A DNA stretch of 64,000 bases from Planosporangium mesophilum (GTDB taxonomy: Bacteria > Actinomycetota > Actinomycetes > Mycobacteriales > Micromonosporaceae). A model generated the notes under the pieces. It made no database searches and was not told the origin of the DNA. It saw only the letters and a program-made list of their open reading frames with translations. Numbering within the stretch: the stretch's first letter is position 1; each line of letters starts with the position of its first letter. The position numbers were made by a program, and so were the translations under genes. This document shows, in pieces, positions 56,544 through 64,000 of the stretch. Location of the stretch: NCBI RefSeq assembly GCF_016863255.1, contig NZ_BOON01000024.1:124001-188000 (forward strand), read 5' to 3'.

Positions 56544-57682
56544 CCGCGGGTACGGGGCCCACGACGAACGAGCCGACGACGAACGGGCCCACGACGAACG
56601 GGCCGACGACGAACGGGCCGACGACGAACGGGCCGACGACGAACGGGCCCACGACGAACGAGGCCGTGCCGTCCGGTCGACCGGGTTCGCCGGCTCCCGG
56701 CCTGCGGTGGGTCGCCGGGGAGCCGGTGAAGCGGACCCTGGGGCTGGTCGCCGTCCTGGTCGCGCTGCTCGTGGTCGGCGCGGTCACCCGGCCGGACATC
56801 TTCGGCGACACCTCGAAGCTCTGGCAGAACGAGCTGACGGTACTGACGCTGGCGTCCGCCATCGGGATCGTCACGGTCGGCATGACGTTCGTGATGATCG
56901 GCGGCGGCATCGACCTGTCCGTCGGCGCGCTGCTGGCCCTGGCGAGCGTGTGGTGCACGACGGTGGCGACCCAGAGCTACGGCGTCGGCGGCGTGATCTT
57001 CTCGGCCCTCGCCGTCGGTGCCGGTGCCGGCTTCGTCAACGGGCTGCTCATCTCGTACGGGCGGCTCGTGCCGTTCATCGCCACCCTCGCGATGATGGTC
57101 GCCGCCCGGGGCCTGGCGCAGAAGATCTCCGGATCGCGTACCCAGATCAACCACGTGTCGCTCATCAACGACCTGGCCAGCGAGAAGATCCTCGGCGTCC
57201 CGTACATCGTGCTGGTCTTCGCCGTCGTCGTCGCGCTCGGCTGGGTGCTGCTCAACCGCACCACGTTCGGCCGCCGTACGGTCGCCGTCGGCGGCAACGC
57301 CGAGGCCGCCCGGCTGGCCGGCATCAACACCCGCCGGCACACCGTCCTGCTCTACGCCCTGTCCGGCCTGTGCTGCGGCATCGCCGCCCTGGTGGTGGTC
57401 GCGCAGACCACGTCGGGGTCGAACACCAACGGCGACCTGTACGAGCTCAACGCTATCGCCGCCGCGATCATCGGTGGCACGGCGCTCGCCGGTGGGCGGG
57501 GCACGATCGTCGGTTCGCTGGTCGGGGTGCTCATCTTCAGCCAGATCGCCAACCTGTTCACGGTCAACAACCTGCCCACCGAGACCCAGCGCATCGTCAA
57601 CGGCGCCATCATCGTCGGCGCCGTCCTCATCCAGCAGTTCCGGCTGGCCGACCTCCGGAGGCGGCCGAAGCTGTCGACCTGA
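56540..57682 (+). CDS. Sugar ABC transporter permease (RbsC type)
   Basis: A 380-residue inner-membrane permease of the ribose/autoinducer-2 group. From about residue 65 on it has 8-10 hydrophobic segments with family patterns TVGMTFVMIGGGIDLSVGALLAL, ARGLAQKISGSRTQINHV and GGNAEAARLAGINTRRHTVLLYALSG (the ATPase-contact loop), then GGTALAGGRGTIVGSLVGVLIFSQIANLF. Residues about 7-42 are a (TTN[GE]P)n repeat of seven units from a 15-bp DNA array, which is not normal for the family and presumably a disordered cytoplasmic tail. TTG 56540 overlaps the ATPase stop and has GAGGGGGA upstream. Confidence 0.93.
56561..56665. repeat. 15-bp in-frame tandem array, seven copies
   Basis: ACGACGAACGGGCCG and single-base variants in seven uninterrupted 15-bp copies from 56561 to 56665, encoding TTNGP/TTNEP pentapeptides in the N-terminus of the permease. 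Confidence 0.95.
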
Positions 57683-57749
57683 CCCGACCGCGCCGAGCCC
57701 CGGCGCGTTACCCCCCCCGTACCGTCTCAAGCCATTTCAGGAGCGCGTC

Positions 57750-58787
57750 ATGTCAGATGTTTCCCGTCGCGGGCTCTTACTCGGCGGATCCGCCCTCGGT
57801 GCCGGCGTCCTGCTGGCCGGATGCACCTCGAACGAGACGAAGAACGACGGCGGCCAGACCAAGGTGTCTGAGGGTAAGAACGCGGCGCCCGGCAAGAACG
57901 TCACCATCGGCTTCTCCGCCCCGGCCGCCGACCACGGCTGGATCGGCGCCATCACCGCCAACGCCAAGGCCCAGGCCGCCAAGTACAGCGACGTCAAGCT
58001 GCTACCGGTCGACGCGGGCAAGGACGCGCCGGCCCAGATCGCGGCGATCGAGTCGCTGATCCAGCAGAAGCCGGACGCCATCGTGCTGCTTCCCAACGAC
58101 GGCGCGCAGCTCACCGCGGTCGCCCGGAAGGCGATGGAGGCCGGCATCGTCGTGATCAACCTGGACCGCGAGTTCTCCGACCCCGCCGCGTCGTTCGCGC
58201 TGATCAAGGGGGACAACTACGGCATGGGCGTCTCCGCCGGCCACTACATCGGCAGGAAGCTCAAGGGCCGCGGCGACGCGGTGATCGCCGAGGTCGCCGG
58301 CATCGACACGCTCCAGCTCACCAAGGACCGGTCCAAGGGCTTCGCCGACACGCTGGCGACCTATGGCCTGCGGGTCAGCAACCGGGTCGCGGCGGACTTC
58401 ACCGTACCCGGCGGGCAGGCCGTGACCGCCAACCTGCTGCAGGCAGCGTCGAAGATCGACGCGATCTGGAACCACGACGACGACCAGGGCGTCGGTGTGC
58501 TCGCCGCGATCAAGCAGGCCGGCCGCAAGGAATTCTTCATGGTCGGCGGCGCCGGTTCGCTGGACGCGATGGACCACATCGCCGCGGGGGACACGCCGCT
58601 GGAGGCGACGGTCACGTACCCGCCCACCATGGCCTCGTCGGCGATCTCACTGGCCCGGCTCGCGGTACAGGGCAAGGGGCTGGATGATCTGGTCGAGCTG
58701 CAGGTTCCGAAGTTGATCGTTCTTCAGTCGGAGACGGTGACCAGGTCCAACGTGGACAGGTACAGGCCGCTGGGCTTCAAGTCGTAG
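57750..58787 (+). CDS. Sugar ABC transporter substrate-binding lipoprotein
   Basis: A 345-residue exported binding protein. The N-terminus SRRGLLLGGSALGAGVLLAGCTS combines a twin-arginine signal with a lipobox (LAGC), so it is a Tat-exported lipoprotein. The mature part is a type 1 periplasmic-binding fold like RbsB: VTIGFSAPAADHGWIGAITANAKAQA, QKPDAIVLLPNDGAQLT, IVVINLDREFSDP, AIWNHDDDQGVGVLAAIKQAG. The ligand is probably a sugar or cyclitol. ATG 57750 has AGGAG. It is third in the operon after ATPase and permease. A 17-bp-spaced repeat follows its stop. Confidence 0.93.
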   Translation: MSDVSRRGLLLGGSALGAGVLLAGCTSNETKNDGGQTKVSEGKNAAPGKNVTIGFSAPAADHGWIGAITANAKAQAAKYSDVKLLPVDAGKDAPAQIAAIESLIQQKPDAIVLLPNDGAQLTAVARKAMEAGIVVINLDREFSDPAASFALIKGDNYGMGVSAGHYIGRKLKGRGDAVIAEVAGIDTLQLTKDRSKGFADTLATYGLRVSNRVAADFTVPGGQAVTANLLQAASKIDAIWNHDDDQGVGVLAAIKQAGRKEFFMVGGAGSLDAMDHIAAGDTPLEATVTYPPTMASSAISLARLAVQGKGLDDLVELQVPKLIVLQSETVTRSNVDRYRPLGFKS

Positions 58788-58825
58788 TGGACATTGGGCC
58801 GTAGTGGGGACTGAGCCGTAGTGGA
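58783..58825. repeat. Degenerate 17-bp-period repeat at a stop codon
   Basis: CGTAGTGG recurs at 58784, 58800 and 58817 with related flanks (GGACATTGGGC, GGGACTGAGC, ACGG). The first copy holds the TAG stop of the binding-protein gene. Confidence 0.75.
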
Positions 58826-58842
58826 CGGTAGGGGGAGAGTCG

Positions 58843-60093
58843 ATGCCAGACGGTAGGCAGGTGCGGGCCGGCCGCCAGCTACGGATCGGCATGGTCGGGT
58901 ACGCGTTCATGGGCGCCGCGCACTCGCAGGCGTGGCGCACCGTGAACCGGGTGTTCGACCTGCCGGCCGCCGCCAGGATGGTGGCCGTCTGCGGCCGGGA
59001 CGCCGCCGCTGTGGCCGCGGCCGCCGACCGCCTCGGCTGGGAGGAGTCGGTGACCGACTGGCGCGCGCTGGTCGCCCGTGACGACATCGACGTCGTGGAC
59101 ATCTGCACGCCGGGCGACAGCCACGCGGAGATCGCCATCGCCGCGCTCGCCGCCGGCAAGCATGTGCTGTGCGAGAAGCCCCTCGCCAACACGGTGGAGG
59201 AGGCCCGCGCGATGGTCGACGCCGCGCAGGCGGCGCGGGCGCACGGGGTACGGGCCATGTGCGGGTACAACTACCGCCGGGTGCCGGCGGTCGTGCTCAT
59301 GCGCCAGCTGGTGGCCGACGGGAGACTCGGCGAGATCCGGCACGTACGCGCGGCGTACCTCCAGGACTGGATCGTCGACCCGCAGTTCCCGCTGGTGTGG
59401 CGGCTGCAGCGGGACAAGGCCGGCTCCGGCGCGCTCGGCGACATCGGCGCGCACATCATCGACCTCACCCAGTACGTCACGGGCCAGCTCATCACGGAGG
59501 TCTGCGGCCTGACCGAGACCTTCGTCAAGGAGCGACCATTGCCGTCGGCCACCGGTCCGGCGGCGTCCAGCGGCCTGGCTGCATCGGCCGAGTTGGCAGG
59601 GGCCGGCTCGGGCGACGCGGCCACCGGTCCGGTGACCGTCGACGACGCGGCGCTGTTCCTCGCGCGCCTGGACGGCGGCGCGGTCGCCACGTACGAGGCG
59701 ACGCGGTTCGCCACCGGGCGCAGGAACGCGCTCCGTGTGGAGATCAACGGCTCGCTCGGTACGGTCGCCTTCGACCTCGAACGCCTCAACGAACTCGAGT
59801 TCCACGACGCCACCCGGCCGGGCGCCGAGCAGGGCTTCACCCGGATCCTGGTGACGGAGCCCGACCACCCGTACATGGCGGCGTGGTGGCCGCCCGGCCA
59901 CATCATCGGGTACGAGCACTCGTTCACCCACGAGGTGCGTGACTTCATCGAGGCGATCGCCACGGGTACCGACCCGCGGCCGTCGTTCGAGGACGCGTTG
60001 CGGGTCCAACTGGTCCTGGACGCGGTGTCGTGCAGCGCCGCCGGCGCCGGGTGGACGTCGATTCAGGAGGTGCCCGCCTACCCGCGGGTGTGA
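58843..60093 (+). CDS. Gfo/Idh/MocA-family oxidoreductase
   Basis: A 416-residue NAD(P)-dependent sugar or cyclitol dehydrogenase. Rossmann N-domain: RIGMVGYAFMGAAHSQAW, DVVDICTPGDSHAEIAIAALAAGKHVLCEKPLA with the catalytic-loop Lys. C-domain: GYNYRRVPAVVLMRQLVADGRLGEIRHVRAAYLQDWI, DIGAHIIDLTQYVTGQ with the conserved Asp/His. A short Ala/Ser/Gly-rich insertion at about 225-265 is low-complexity. ATG 58843 follows GGGGGAGAG. It follows the transporter by 55 bp, so it likely acts on the imported compound, for example in C3 oxidation of a glycoside. Confidence 0.92.
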   Translation: MPDGRQVRAGRQLRIGMVGYAFMGAAHSQAWRTVNRVFDLPAAARMVAVCGRDAAAVAAAADRLGWEESVTDWRALVARDDIDVVDICTPGDSHAEIAIAALAAGKHVLCEKPLANTVEEARAMVDAAQAARAHGVRAMCGYNYRRVPAVVLMRQLVADGRLGEIRHVRAAYLQDWIVDPQFPLVWRLQRDKAGSGALGDIGAHIIDLTQYVTGQLITEVCGLTETFVKERPLPSATGPAASSGLAASAELAGAGSGDAATGPVTVDDAALFLARLDGGAVATYEATRFATGRRNALRVEINGSLGTVAFDLERLNELEFHDATRPGAEQGFTRILVTEPDHPYMAAWWPPGHIIGYEHSFTHEVRDFIEAIATGTDPRPSFEDALRVQLVLDAVSCSAAGAGWTSIQEVPAYPRV

Positions 60094-60512
60094 CGACAGG
60101 CTCCCCGGTCCCGTGGCGAGGGTCGGCCGCGGTTGCGCCCCGCGGTCGGCAGGGGATCGGGAAGAACCGGCGTGACCTGGCACGGGGGTACGCCGGGTGG
60201 CAGGTCCGGTACGGCCGGCGGAAACGGCCCGTACCGGACCGGCCACGGGCCGATCGACGGGCCGATCGACGGGCCGATCGACGGCCCCGATCGACGGCCC
60301 CGATCGACGGGCCGATCGACCAGCGGCCGGTGCGGATGTCCGCACCAGGTGGAAAGGGGCACCATGCGACCGTAGAAATCGATATATCTAAAGGTATGAC
60401 GGCAGACGGTGTGGTACGGGTGCTCGGCGGCGCCCCACCCCACCGGCCGGCGCGGCGGCGCGCGCCCTGCCTGGCTCACTCGTACGGTAGTCAGGAAGGG
60501 GTACAGCCACCC
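60094..60512. other. Intergenic region upstream of the secreted dehydrogenase gene
   Basis: About 420 bp without a convincing gene. It holds the 12-bp array, and at 60371-60398 an AT-rich stretch (AAATCGATATATCTAAAGG) that is the best candidate promoter for the downstream gene. Confidence 0.5.
60245..60318. repeat. 12-13-bp tandem array, six copies
   Basis: ACGGGCCGATCG at 60245, 60257, 60269 and 60307, with 13-bp variants ACGGCCCCGATCG at 60281 and 60294. It lies in the 420-bp spacer after the oxidoreductase gene. Each unit contains the CGATCG palindrome. Confidence 0.93.
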
Positions 60513-62990
60513 ATGTCCGCCTTTGCGCCCCGATGGGGCGGGCTGCCCGTTGCGGCCGCCCTCAGCATCGCCAGCACCGCCACCGTGGTGCTCGGCGCGT
60601 CCGCGTCGCCCGCCCGGGCGGCCGTCGACCCTGCCGACTTCCAGCAGGTGACCCTCGCGAAGGGGGTCGCCGAGGTCGGAGAGCCGATGTCGCTCGCGGT
60701 GCTGCCCGACCGGTCCGTCGTGCACACCTCGCGGGACGGCAGAGTCTGGTACACCGACGCGGCCGGCAACACGAAGTCGGCCGGCAAGCTCGACGTCTAC
60801 AGCCACGATGAGGAGGGCCTGCAGGGCGTCCAGGTCGACCCGGACTTCGCCGCCAACCGCTGGCTGTACCTGTTCTACGCGCCGCCGCTGTCCACCCCGG
60901 CCGGTGACGCCCCGAACACCGGCACGGCGGCCGACTTCGCGCCGTTCGACGGGTACAACCAGTTGTCGCGGTTCAAGCTGAGAAGCGACAACACCCTCGA
61001 CCAGACCAGCGAACAACAGATCCTGCGGGTGGGCACCAGTCGCGGCATCTGCTGCCACGTCGGCGGCGACCTCGACTTCGACAGGGCCGGGAACCTGTAC
61101 CTGACCACCGGCGACGACAGCAACCCGTTCGCCTCCGACGGGTACTCGCCGCTGGACGAGCGGGCCGACCGCAACCCGGCCTACGACGCGCAGCGCACCT
61201 CGGCCAACTCGAACGACCTCCGCGGCAAGATCCTACGGATCAAGGTCAACGACGACGGGTCGTACGCGATCCCGGCCGGCAACCTGTTCACCCCCGGTAC
61301 GCCCGGCACCCGCCCCGAGATCTACGCGATGGGCTTCCGTAACCCGTTCCGGATGGCGGTCGACAAGCCGACCGGCATCGTGTACCTGGGCGACTACGGC
61401 CCCGACGCCGGCAGCACCGACGCCAACCGCGGCCCCGGCGGCCAGGTCGAGTTCGACCGGGTCACCGGCCCCGGCTTCTACGGTTGGCCGTACTGCACCG
61501 GCTCCAACACCACCGCCGAGAGCTACAACCACTACGACTTCGCCACCGGCACCTCGGGCGCGAAGTACGACTGCGCGAACGGTCCGCGCAACACCTCCCG
61601 CCACAACACCGGGGTGTCGGACCTGCCGGCCGCCAAGCCGTCGTGGATCAAGTACGGCGACGCGGGCTCGCGGCCCGAGATGGGCCCGGGCGGCTCGGAG
61701 TCGCCGATGGGCGGCCCGGTCTACCACTACGACGCGGACAACCCGTCGACCACCAAGTTCCCGCAGTCGCTGGACGGGCACGTCTTCCTCGGCGAGTTCG
61801 GCCGTGGCTGGATCAAGGAGGCCACGGTCGCGGGCGACGGCTCCGCCGGCGCGATCGGGGACTTCCCGTTCGCCGGCAAGCAGGTCATGGACCTGGCGTT
61901 CGGCCCGGAGGGCAGTCTGTACGTGCTCGACTACGGCACCGGGTACTTCGGCGGCGACCAGAACTCCGCGCTGTACCGCATCGACTACATCGGCGGGGCC
62001 AACCGTGCCCCGACGGTCTCGGCCGGCGCGGACCGTACGTCCGGCCCCACCCCGCTGACGGTGAACTTCACGTCCACGGCCAGCGATCCCGACGGCGACC
62101 CGCTCAGCTACTCCTGGGTCTTCGGCGACGGGGGTACCGCGACCGGAGCCGGCGCCAGCCACACCTACACCACCGACGGGCAGTACACCGCGACCGTCAC
62201 CGTGGACGACGGGCACGGCAACACGGCGACGGCGGACGTGGTCGTGACCGTGGGCAACACCGCCCCGACGGTCACGCTCGACCCGCCACACGACGGCCAG
62301 TTGTTCAGTTTCGGTGACGCGGTCTCCTATCGGGTGGCCGTCTCCGACCCCGAGGACGGCACGATCGACTGCACCGCCGTCACCGTCACGTACATCCTCG
62401 GCCACGACAGCCACGGCCACCCGCAGACCGAGGCGTTGGGCTGCTCGGGCACGATCCAGACGCTGGTCGACGGCGAGCACGCGGCCGATGCCAACGTCTT
62501 CGGCGTCCTCGACGCCGAGTACACCGACAAGGGCGGCCTGACCACCCACGACCGGCGGATCCTGCAGCCCCGGCACCGCCAGGCCGAGCACTTCACCACC
62601 TCCTCCGGGGTCCAGGTGGTCGACCACGCGGGCGCGAACGGCGCCAGGACGGTCGGCTACATCGACAACGGGGACTGGATCGAGTTCGACCCGTACGCGC
62701 TGGCCGACGCCGTCCGGTTCACCGCGCGGGTCTCGTCGGCGGGCGCCGGCGGCACCATCGAGGTACGGTCCGGCTCAGCCACCGGCACGCTGCTCGGCTC
62801 GGTGGCCGTGCCGGTGACCGGCGGGTGGGAGACGTTCCAGGACGTGTCCACCGACCTGTCCGGCCAGCCGTCCGGCACGACCAAGCTGTACCTGGTCTTC
62901 ACCGGCGGCGCCGGTGCGCTGTTCGACCTCGACGACTTCACCTTCGGTACCGGTACCGGCACGTCGGCCCGGACGTACACCCTGCCCTGA
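60513..62990 (+). CDS. Secreted glucose/sorbosone-dehydrogenase-like protein with PKD and CBM6 domains
   Basis: An 825-residue secreted protein. Residues 1 to about 36 are a signal peptide ending SPARAA. About 40-495 is the six-bladed PQQ-dependent sugar dehydrogenase (GSDH) fold: EEGLQGVQVDPDFAANRWLYLFY, GRLxxx-like VLPDRSVVHTSRDGRVW, CCHVGGDLDFDRAGNLYLTTGDDSNPF, IYAMGFRNPFRMAVDKPTG. About 500-580 is a PKD domain (VNFTSTASDPDGDPLSYSWVFGDGG), 590-680 another beta-domain, and 690-820 a CBM6-like carbohydrate-binding module. Such proteins oxidise sugars outside the cell. ATG 60513 opens the signal peptide. It precedes the ThuA gene by 110 bp. Confidence 0.9.
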   Translation: MSAFAPRWGGLPVAAALSIASTATVVLGASASPARAAVDPADFQQVTLAKGVAEVGEPMSLAVLPDRSVVHTSRDGRVWYTDAAGNTKSAGKLDVYSHDEEGLQGVQVDPDFAANRWLYLFYAPPLSTPAGDAPNTGTAADFAPFDGYNQLSRFKLRSDNTLDQTSEQQILRVGTSRGICCHVGGDLDFDRAGNLYLTTGDDSNPFASDGYSPLDERADRNPAYDAQRTSANSNDLRGKILRIKVNDDGSYAIPAGNLFTPGTPGTRPEIYAMGFRNPFRMAVDKPTGIVYLGDYGPDAGSTDANRGPGGQVEFDRVTGPGFYGWPYCTGSNTTAESYNHYDFATGTSGAKYDCANGPRNTSRHNTGVSDLPAAKPSWIKYGDAGSRPEMGPGGSESPMGGPVYHYDADNPSTTKFPQSLDGHVFLGEFGRGWIKEATVAGDGSAGAIGDFPFAGKQVMDLAFGPEGSLYVLDYGTGYFGGDQNSALYRIDYIGGANRAPTVSAGADRTSGPTPLTVNFTSTASDPDGDPLSYSWVFGDGGTATGAGASHTYTTDGQYTATVTVDDGHGNTATADVVVTVGNTAPTVTLDPPHDGQLFSFGDAVSYRVAVSDPEDGTIDCTAVTVTYILGHDSHGHPQTEALGCSGTIQTLVDGEHAADANVFGVLDAEYTDKGGLTTHDRRILQPRHRQAEHFTTSSGVQVVDHAGANGARTVGYIDNGDWIEFDPYALADAVRFTARVSSAGAGGTIEVRSGSATGTLLGSVAVPVTGGWETFQDVSTDLSGQPSGTTKLYLVFTGGAGALFDLDDFTFGTGTGTSARTYTLP

Positions 62991-63028
62991 CCCGTCTCCG
63001 CGGGCGGCGGCGCACCCTGCCGCCGCCC

Positions 63029-63067
63029 CTACCGCGGGGCCCTACCGCAGGGCCCTACCGCGGGGCC
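63029..63067. repeat. 13-bp tandem repeat, three copies
   Basis: CTACCGCGGGGCC at 63029, CTACCGCAGGGCC at 63042 and CTACCGCGGGGCC at 63055, with a partial fourth. It sits between the stop of the dehydrogenase and the ribosome-binding site of the ThuA gene. Confidence 0.9.
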
Positions 63068-63100
63068 CCTACCGCATAGACTCTTCGGGAGGGAACAGTC

Positions 63101-64000
63101 GTGAACCGTCTTCCTCGCTGGCGACTCCTCGCGGCGACGGCCGCCGCGGTGCTGACCATCTTCACGCTCGCGCCCTGTGCGACAGCCACCGACGGCGCGT
63201 ACAACGTGCTCGTCTTCTCCAAGACGGCCGGGTTCCGCCACGACTCCATCCCCGCCGGCATCCAGGCGCTGAGGGAGCTGGGCGCCGCCGGCAACTTCAC
63301 CGTCGACGCCACCGAGGACAGCGCGGTCTTCACCGGCGACAACCTGTCCCGGTACCAGGCCGTCGTCTTCCTCAACACCACCGGCGACGTCCTGACCGAC
63401 CCGCAGCAGACCGCCCTGGAGAGCTACGTGAAGGGCGGCGGCGGCTGGGTGGGCGTCCACTCCGCCGCCGACACCGAGTACGACTGGCCGTTCTACGGCG
63501 AACTCGTCGGTGCCTGGTTCCGCAGCCACCCGGCCATCCAGGACGCGACGGTACGGGTGTCCGACCGCGCCCACCCGGCGACCGCGCACCTCGAGCCGAC
63601 CTGGCAGCGCAACGACGAGTGGTACAACTACCGGACCAACCCGCGACCCGACCTCCACGTGCTGGCCAACCTCGACGAGTCGACGTACTCCGGGGGAGAC
63701 ATGGGCGACCACCCGACCGCCTGGTGCCACCCCGAGGGCAACGGCCGCGCGTTCTACACCGGCGGCGGACACACCATCGCCTCGTACTCCGAGCCGGCCT
63801 TCCGCCAGCACCTGCTCGGCGGCGTCCGGTACGCCGCGGGAAAGGCCCACGCCGACTGCCGGCCGGAGAACGGCTACACCGCCCTGTACAACGGCTCCAC
63901 CGCCGGCTGGACCCAGTCCGGCCCCGGCAGCTTCAGCAACTCCGACGCCACCCTGACCTCGGTCGGCGGTATGGGCCTGCTGTGGTACTCCGCCCGGAAG
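63101..64000 (+). CDS. Secreted ThuA-domain protein, 3' end outside window
   Basis: Open to the right edge, 300 residues visible. GTG 63101 follows GGGAGGGAAC. Residues 1-30 are a signal peptide (LLAATAAAVLTIFTLAP). About 33-245 is a ThuA-like domain with the class-I-glutamine-amidotransferase-like fold: YNVLVFSKTAGFRHDSIPAGIQAL, VVFLNTTGDVLTD, GGGWVGVHSAADTEYDWPFYGELVGAWFRSHP, AWCHPEGNGRAFYTGGGH. From about 260 a second domain begins (ENGYTALYNGSTAGWTQSGPGSFSNSDATL), which looks like a DUF1080/3-keto-disaccharide hydrolase domain. This fits a sugar-oxidation locus with the preceding genes. Confidence 0.9.
   Translation, partial: MNRLPRWRLLAATAAAVLTIFTLAPCATATDGAYNVLVFSKTAGFRHDSIPAGIQALRELGAAGNFTVDATEDSAVFTGDNLSRYQAVVFLNTTGDVLTDPQQTALESYVKGGGGWVGVHSAADTEYDWPFYGELVGAWFRSHPAIQDATVRVSDRAHPATAHLEPTWQRNDEWYNYRTNPRPDLHVLANLDESTYSGGDMGDHPTAWCHPEGNGRAFYTGGGHTIASYSEPAFRQHLLGGVRYAAGKAHADCRPENGYTALYNGSTAGWTQSGPGSFSNSDATLTSVGGMGLLWYSARK

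Overview
The window is high-GC actinobacterial DNA with strong third-position G/C, frequent GTG and TTG starts, and several leaderless start signals. Family-level hits (an XRE regulator with a C-terminal repeat domain, F420-type PPOX protein, Rpf-like protein, HelR-type ATPase, extra SepF, Rv1733c-type protein, kdp genes) suggest a soil or plant-associated filamentous actinomycete, most likely Micromonosporaceae. That placement is inference from style and gene content. I see no rRNA, tRNA, CRISPR, phage or intact insertion sequence.

Layout. 1-4.3 kb: end of a peptide ABC permease gene, a hydrolase, a PPOX protein, an XRE regulator and small hypotheticals. 4.5-9.9 kb: one 1,789-residue Ser/Thr kinase-ATPase-GAF-GGDEF protein. 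9.9-13 kb: MFS transporter, acetyltransferase, aldo/keto reductase. 13-14.6 kb: an Rpf-like LysM protein behind a clear ydaO-type (c-di-AMP) riboswitch, then a repeat-bearing gene-poor stretch. 14.6-21 kb: PfkB kinase-SurE pair, secreted glucodextranase-like GH15, secreted M28 peptidase, DinB-like protein. 21-25.2 kb: a stress-type block (Dps, DUF2267, LPVTG surface protein, DksA-type zinc finger, stand-alone S4, second DUF2267). 25.3-33.5 kb: enoyl-CoA hydratase, membrane diguanylate cyclase, LacI regulator with GH1 beta-glucosidase and xylulokinase, CPA1 antiporter. 33.5-38.7 kb: decayed sequence, an ArsR-SRPBCC operon whose third gene is frameshifted, a SepF paralogue, a sulfotransferase-like protein. 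38.9-41.4 kb: HelR/HelD-like RNA polymerase recycling ATPase. 42.3-51.9 kb: small ORF-kdpF-A-B-C-D followed by a KimA-like APC permease in the place where kdpE is usually found. 52-54 kb: a trehalase. 54.9-64 kb: a sugar ABC transporter (ATPase, permease, lipoprotein) with a Gfo/Idh/MocA oxidoreductase, a secreted sugar dehydrogenase with PKD and CBM6 domains, and a ThuA protein that runs off the right edge.

Themes. Cyclic-dinucleotide signalling recurs: two GGDEF proteins with visible I-sites and one c-di-AMP riboswitch. Potassium and osmotic control (kdp, APC permease, trehalase, antiporter) form a second theme, and glycan or disaccharide uptake and oxidation a third. The most unusual sequence-level feature is a large number of short tandem duplications (12-19 bp units, often 17 bp). 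Many of them copy the last codons and stop codon of a gene into the following spacer; others form intergenic arrays or low-complexity N-termini.
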